This document shows positions 60,271 to 64,000 of a stretch of DNA of 64,000 nucleotides, piece after piece. Every line of letters begins with the position of its first letter. The stretch's first letter is position 1. The DNA comes from Sphaerisporangium sp. TRM90804 (lineage in GTDB: Bacteria; Actinomycetota; Actinomycetes; Streptosporangiales; Streptosporangiaceae), in contig NZ_JARWAC010000009.1 in the NCBI RefSeq assembly GCF_029846175.1, positions 124,001-188,000 of the forward strand. Reading direction: 5' to 3'. The position numbers and the translations under genes were made by a program. The notes under the pieces are model-generated. The model made no database searches, was not told the DNA's origin, and worked only from the letters and a program-made list of their open reading frames with translations.

Positions 60271-60336
60271 CGTACACCCCGCCCAGGCGAGTCCTTTCCG
60301 GTGTCGTGCACCCCGCCCAGGCCGGTCCTCTCCGTT
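60271..60336. repeat. two imperfect 31-33 bp direct repeats
   Basis: Copies at 60271-60303 and 60306-60336 share CACCCCGCCCAGGC followed by GTCCT.TCCG.TG. They lie in the 210-bp gap before the metal-chelate ABC operon. No known riboswitch was recognised. TACAGT at 60406-60411 may be the -10 of a nearly leaderless mRNA starting just before the ATG. Confidence 0.5.
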
Positions 60337-60419
60337 GCCGGACGCTCCGCCACTCCCCCCTCTCCGGTGCCGCCACCCTGGTGTTCGCGCCTTCTCCGGC
60401 TGCGCTACAGTCCTCCATT

Positions 60420-61415
60420 ATGAAAACCGTTCCCATTTTCGTTATGGGCTCCCTCCTACTCGCGCTCACCGCCTGCGCGGACGCGGACGCCCCGGCCGCC
60501 GGTGCGCGCGAGGCCGCGCCCGCCGTGACGGAGCTGACGAGTTGCGGGCTTCCCCTGAAGATCGCCTCGCCGCCGCGCAGGGCGGTCTCCATGGAGCAGA
60601 ACGCGACGGAGATCATGCTGGCGCTGGGGCTCGCCGGCCGCATGGCGGGCACGGCGTACCGCACCGATCCGGTGCTGCCCGAGCTCGAAGCCGACTACGG
60701 CCGGGTTCCCGTCCTGGCCGCCCAGTACCCCGGCCGAGAGGCCCTGCTGGCCACCGAGCCGGACTTCGTCTACTCGATGCGCGCCTCCGCCTACGCGCCG
60801 GACGCGGGGGGCGCCCGGCAGGAGCTGGCCGAGCTCGGGATCCCGGCCTACCTGTCCTCCAACGACTGCGAGGACCCCGGGCTGATCCCCTCCGCCGTCA
60901 CGTTCGACGCCATCTTCGGCGAGGTCGTCGACATCGCGAAGATCTTCGGCATCCCCGAGCGCGGCGAGAGCGTGGTCGCCGGTCTGCGTGAGCGGCTCCA
61001 GGCGGCCAAGGACGTCTCCGGTGCGAGCGCGGGCTCGAAGCTGATGTGGTACTACTCCGGCACGAAGACCCCGGCCGTCGCGGGCCGTGGCGGACTGCCC
61101 GACACCATCACCACGTTCCTCGGCGCGGACAACGCCTTCTCCGACATCCCCCGGCAGTGGTCCGAGGGCAGCTGGGAGAAGATCGCCGAGCGCGACCCCG
61201 ACGTGATCGTGCTGGCCGACCTCACCCGTGGCGGTGACGGCGACAGCGCCGCGGACAAGATGAGCTTCCTGCGCTCCGACCCCGTCGCCTCCCGGCTCAC
61301 GGCGGTCAGGGAGAACCGCTTCATCGTCGTGCCCGGGTCGGCCATGGACCCCTCGATCAGAAGCGTCGGCGCCGTCGAACAGGTCGGCGCGGGCATGCGT
61401 GACCTGCGCCGCTGA
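60420..61415 (+). CDS. ABC transporter substrate-binding lipoprotein (Fe-siderophore/cobalamin type)
   Basis: 331 residues from the ATG at 60420. Lipobox LLLALTAC (Cys about 19). The helical-backbone solute-binding fold (TroA/BtuF-like) shows as RAVSMEQNATEIMLALGLAG, LLATEPDFVYSMRASAY and IAERDPDVIVLADLTRGGDG. Captures a metal chelate outside the membrane for the permease at 62222. First gene of a four-gene operon that runs past the window end. Ligand unknown. Confidence 0.9.
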   Translation: MKTVPIFVMGSLLLALTACADADAPAAGAREAAPAVTELTSCGLPLKIASPPRRAVSMEQNATEIMLALGLAGRMAGTAYRTDPVLPELEADYGRVPVLAAQYPGREALLATEPDFVYSMRASAYAPDAGGARQELAELGIPAYLSSNDCEDPGLIPSAVTFDAIFGEVVDIAKIFGIPERGESVVAGLRERLQAAKDVSGASAGSKLMWYYSGTKTPAVAGRGGLPDTITTFLGADNAFSDIPRQWSEGSWEKIAERDPDVIVLADLTRGGDGDSAADKMSFLRSDPVASRLTAVRENRFIVVPGSAMDPSIRSVGAVEQVGAGMRDLRR

Positions 61416-61454
61416 CCTCGGCCCGCCACCCGACCCCCTCTCCGGAGAACCACG

Positions 61455-62225
61455 ATGACCCCTCCCTCCACCGCCCCGATGACCCCACGCGACCTGTTCT
61501 CCCGCTGGGAGGACCAGCAGGCCGCCTACGTGGCCCACCGCGAGAACCGCTTCCAGGTGATGCTCGACGTGCTCGGCCTGCACCGCCCCGATGACCCCAC
61601 CGTGCTCGACCTGGCCTGCGGGCCCGGCTCGATCACCGATCGCGTCCTCAGCCGCTTCCCGCGGGCGCGTGCCGTGGCCGTCGACCACGACCCGGTCCTG
61701 GCAGAGCTCGCGCGCTCGGTCCTGGAGTCCTACGAGGGCCGCGCGCGTGTGGTCGAAGCCGACCTGGCGCACGCGGGCTGGTCGTCCGCGCTGCCCGCGT
61801 GGAGCTTCGACGCGGTGCTGACCTCCACGGCCCTGCACTGGCTGTCCCCCGGGCAGCTGCTCGCGGTGTACACCGAGCTGGCGCGGCTGCTGCCGCCGGG
61901 CTCGGTGCTCCTCAACGCCGACCACCTGCGCTTCGGAGACGGGCAGCCGGCGCTACGGCGGATGTCGGCCGAGCACGACACCGCCGTGCGGAAGGCGGCC
62001 TTCGCCGGCGGCGCCGCCACGTGGGAGCAGTGGTGGGCCCTGGCCGCCGAGCACCCCCGGCTCGCTCCGCTGACGCTCGAACGGGAGCGGCGCTTCGCCG
62101 ACCGGCCGCCGCAGCCTCCGGCACCGCTGGAGTTCCACCTCGCGGCGCTGCGCACCGCGGGCTTCACCGAGGTGGGAACCGTCTGGCAGTACCTGGACGA
62201 CCACGTCGTCTTCGCCCGCCGATGA
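61455..62225 (+). CDS. class I SAM-dependent methyltransferase within the ABC operon
   Basis: 256 residues, GGAGAACC before the ATG, stop overlapping the permease ATG. Motif I VLDLACGPGSITDRVLSRFP (about 50-69), AVAVDHDPVLAELARSVLES, VVEADLAHAGWSS, DAVLTSTALHWLSPGQL and LLPPGSVLLNADHL. Related to methyltransferases found beside siderophore or metal-uptake genes in actinomycetes. Placement between the binding protein and the permease suggests modification of the imported chelate or its ligand; inference. Confidence 0.88.
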   Translation: MTPPSTAPMTPRDLFSRWEDQQAAYVAHRENRFQVMLDVLGLHRPDDPTVLDLACGPGSITDRVLSRFPRARAVAVDHDPVLAELARSVLESYEGRARVVEADLAHAGWSSALPAWSFDAVLTSTALHWLSPGQLLAVYTELARLLPPGSVLLNADHLRFGDGQPALRRMSAEHDTAVRKAAFAGGAATWEQWWALAAEHPRLAPLTLERERRFADRPPQPPAPLEFHLAALRTAGFTEVGTVWQYLDDHVVFARR

Positions 62226-63319
62226 CCGCTGACGACTTGCCGCGCGCCGCCGCGGGGGCCGTGCCCGCCGGTCCGCGGGCGCCCGCGACCGCTTCACCGG
62301 CCGTGCGGCGACGCTCGCTCACGATGCTCGGCGCGGGGCTGGTGCTGCTGCCCCTGTCGGTGGCGGTCGCGGTGACCGTCGGGGCGGCGGGCCTGTCGGT
62401 GGGCGAGGTGTTCGTGACCGTCGCCGCGCACCTGGGCCTCCCGGTGGACCCGCTGAGCCCGCTGCGGGACGCGATCGTGTGGGAGCTGCGCCTGCCGCGG
62501 GTGCTGCTGGCGGCGCTGGTCGGGGGCGGCCTGGCCGTCTGCGGGGCGGTCCTGCAGGCGCTCACCCGCAACCCGCTGGCCGACCCCTACCTGCTGGGCA
62601 TCTCCTCCGGGGCGTCCACCGGGGCGGTGGCCGTCCTGATCCTCGGCCTGGGCTCGGGAGCGGCGGCCGCGCTGACGGCGGGCGCCTTCGCCGGCAGCAT
62701 CGCGGCCTTCTGCTGCGTGCTCGCGCTCATCGGCGCGGCACCGGGCGGCTCCCTGCGGGTCGTGCTGGCCGGAGTGGCGGTCTCCCAGCTGTTCAGCGCG
62801 CTGACCAGCCTGGTCGTCATCTGGGCCGGTGACGCGCAGAGCACGCGCGGCGTGACGTTCTGGCTGCTGGGCTCCCTCGCCTCGGCGAGCTGGAGCGCCG
62901 CCGCCCTCTGCGCGGCGGCGACGGGAGCCGGGCTGGCGCTGTGCTGGGCCGCCTCACCCGCCCTGGACGCCTTCGCCTTCGGGCGCGAGGCCGCCGCCTC
63001 GCTCGGCGTCGCTCCGGGCAGGACGCAGCTCGTCCTGCTCGTCACCACCGCGCTGGCCACGGCGGTCCTCGTCGCGGCGAGCGGCGCCATCGGGTTCGTG
63101 GGCCTGGTCGTCCCGCACGCCGTCCGCTTCCTGGCGGGCACCCGCCACCGCGTGCTGCTGCCGGCCGCCGCGCTGTACGGAGCGATCTTCCTGCTGTGGG
63201 CCGACACCGCCGCGCGCACGCTGTTCTCCCCGCGCGAGGTACCCGTCGGGGTGCTCACCGCCCTGATCGGCGTCCCGGCGTTCGCGGTCCTCATGCGCGG
63301 AAGGAGCACCGGGTCATGA
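62222..63319 (+). CDS. FecCD-family ABC transporter permease
   Basis: 365 residues from the ATG at 62222. About nine to ten membrane segments. RLPRVLLAALVGGGLAVCGA, QALTRNPLADPYLLGISSGA, LGVAPGRTQLVLLVTTALAT and GAIGFVGLVVPHAVRFLAGT are hallmark BtuC/FecCD segments, the RNPLADPxxLG loop being diagnostic. Imports iron-siderophore, heme or cobalamin. Coupled to genes on both sides by ATGA. Confidence 0.93.
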   Translation: MTADDLPRAAAGAVPAGPRAPATASPAVRRRSLTMLGAGLVLLPLSVAVAVTVGAAGLSVGEVFVTVAAHLGLPVDPLSPLRDAIVWELRLPRVLLAALVGGGLAVCGAVLQALTRNPLADPYLLGISSGASTGAVAVLILGLGSGAAAALTAGAFAGSIAAFCCVLALIGAAPGGSLRVVLAGVAVSQLFSALTSLVVIWAGDAQSTRGVTFWLLGSLASASWSAAALCAAATGAGLALCWAASPALDAFAFGREAAASLGVAPGRTQLVLLVTTALATAVLVAASGAIGFVGLVVPHAVRFLAGTRHRVLLPAAALYGAIFLLWADTAARTLFSPREVPVGVLTALIGVPAFAVLMRGRSTGS

Positions 63320-64000
63320 GCCTGGCCACCCGTGACGTCGCCTGGAGCGCCGACGGCGTCCCCATCGTCGACGGAGTCACGATCAGCGTGCCCAAGGGGC
63401 GTTTCACGGGCCTGATCGGTCCCAACGGCTCCGGCAAGTCGACGCTGCTGCGCCTGCTGGCCGGGCTGCTGCGCCCCCGGGCCGGGACGGTGCTGCTTGA
63501 CGGGCGCCGGCTCGGCGGGCTGCCCCGGCGCGAGGTCGCCCGCCGCCTGGCCGTGGTGGCCCAGGAGTCCTCCACCGACATCGACATGACCGTCGCGGAC
63601 GTCGTGGCCCTCGGCCGGATCCCCCACCGGTCGCCGCTCGCCCTCATGGGCCGTGACGACCTTCGCGACGCGCGGGAGACCGAGGAGGCCCTGGAGCGAT
63701 GCGGGCTGGCGGGCTGGGGCGAGCGCCGCTGGTCGACGCTGTCGGGCGGGGAGCGGCGGCGCGTCGGCATCGCCCGCGCGCTGGCCCAGCGGCCCGCCGA
63801 GCTCCTGCTGGACGAGCCGACCAACCATCTCGACATCCACCACCAGCTCGACCTGCTGCGGATGCTGGCGCGCGCGCCGGTCACCGTCGTCGCCGCGCTG
63901 CACGACCTGAACCTCGCGGCCCGGTACTGCGACCACCTCCTCCTGCTGGAGGCCGGGCGCGTGGTCGCCTCGGGCCCGCCCGCCGAGGTGCTGACCGCGC
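63316..64000 (+). CDS. ABC transporter ATP-binding protein (FepC/BtuD type), partial
   Basis: The frame is open from the ATG at 63316 to the window end (228 codons). Walker A GPNGSGKSTLLRLLAGLLRP (about 34-53), Q-loop LAVVAQESSTDIDMTVADVV, signature LSGGERRRVGIARALAQRP, Walker B ELLLDEPTNHLD, and His in AALHDLNLAARYCD. Typically about 255 residues, so only the C-terminal end is missing. Energises the FecCD permease. Confidence 0.93.
   Translation, partial: MSLATRDVAWSADGVPIVDGVTISVPKGRFTGLIGPNGSGKSTLLRLLAGLLRPRAGTVLLDGRRLGGLPRREVARRLAVVAQESSTDIDMTVADVVALGRIPHRSPLALMGRDDLRDARETEEALERCGLAGWGERRWSTLSGGERRRVGIARALAQRPAELLLDEPTNHLDIHHQLDLLRMLARAPVTVVAALHDLNLAARYCDHLLLLEAGRVVASGPPAEVLTA

Noticed and set aside
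60210-60419. Cobalamin riboswitch before the FecCD-type operon
   Set aside because: No convincing B12 box or core pairing could be found by eye; only direct repeats are present.

Overview
The window is high-GC actinomycete chromosome. Signs include GTG and TTG starts, 4-bp ATGA/GTGA gene overlaps, WYL, TetR, MarR and GntR regulators, two-domain MerR proteins, CBM2-bearing secreted proteins and Clp_N/HTH pairs. Gene content fits the Streptosporangiaceae (a Nonomuraea-like organism) best, but that is inference. No rRNA, tRNA or CRISPR was seen. Layout: 0-3 kb has small metabolic genes. 3.1-7 kb is a DUF4956 / VTC polyphosphate polymerase / secreted CotH-CBM2 operon behind a clear promoter with GAAAGTTTC-type operators. 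7-16 kb has a hemerythrin, an acyltransferase, a HelR-type RNA polymerase-recycling ATPase, a WYL/DinB/VOC set, a hydrolase and an oxidoreductase. 16.39-20.09 kb is a complete but defective Tn3-family element: 38-bp terminal inverted repeats, 5-bp GACTA target duplications, a broken transposase, and cargo of HTH, Clp_N and ABC transporter genes. 20-26 kb has TetR, MarR, a kinase, WYL/RidA, and a double-MerR regulator divergent from an erythromycin esterase. 26-37.4 kb is a catabolic island: Fe-alcohol dehydrogenase, succinate-semialdehyde-type dehydrogenase, a CUT1 sugar ABC transporter with two different ATPases, a GntR regulator, a DJ-1/PfpI protein and a hydrolase. 37.4-39.1 kb is a decayed stretch with SDR and IS1182-type remnants around an orphan gene. 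39-44 kb has a zinc-ribbon coiled-coil protein, Mug glycosylase, a PEP-mutase-like enzyme with TetR, and an autoregulated HTH/membrane pair. 44-51 kb is a two-component system divergent from an ABC / S41 peptidase / hydrolase operon. 51-60 kb holds MarR/monooxygenase/NmrA, a rifampicin monooxygenase (Rox), LysR/MFS, a methyltransferase and an XRE-cupin/DHA2 efflux pair. 60.4-64 kb is a metal-chelate type ABC operon with an embedded methyltransferase; its ATPase runs off the end. The strongest result is a paired rifamycin response. Two nearly identical 60-bp promoter blocks, each carrying the rifamycin-associated element core CTTGCGGCAAG, lie 41 kb apart. One precedes helR and the other precedes rox, so target protection and drug destruction are probably co-induced. 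The second clear result is the Tn3-derived element, which captured an actinobacterial operon fragment inside its own transposase gene and landed right at the stop codon of a TetR gene, separating it from its likely target.
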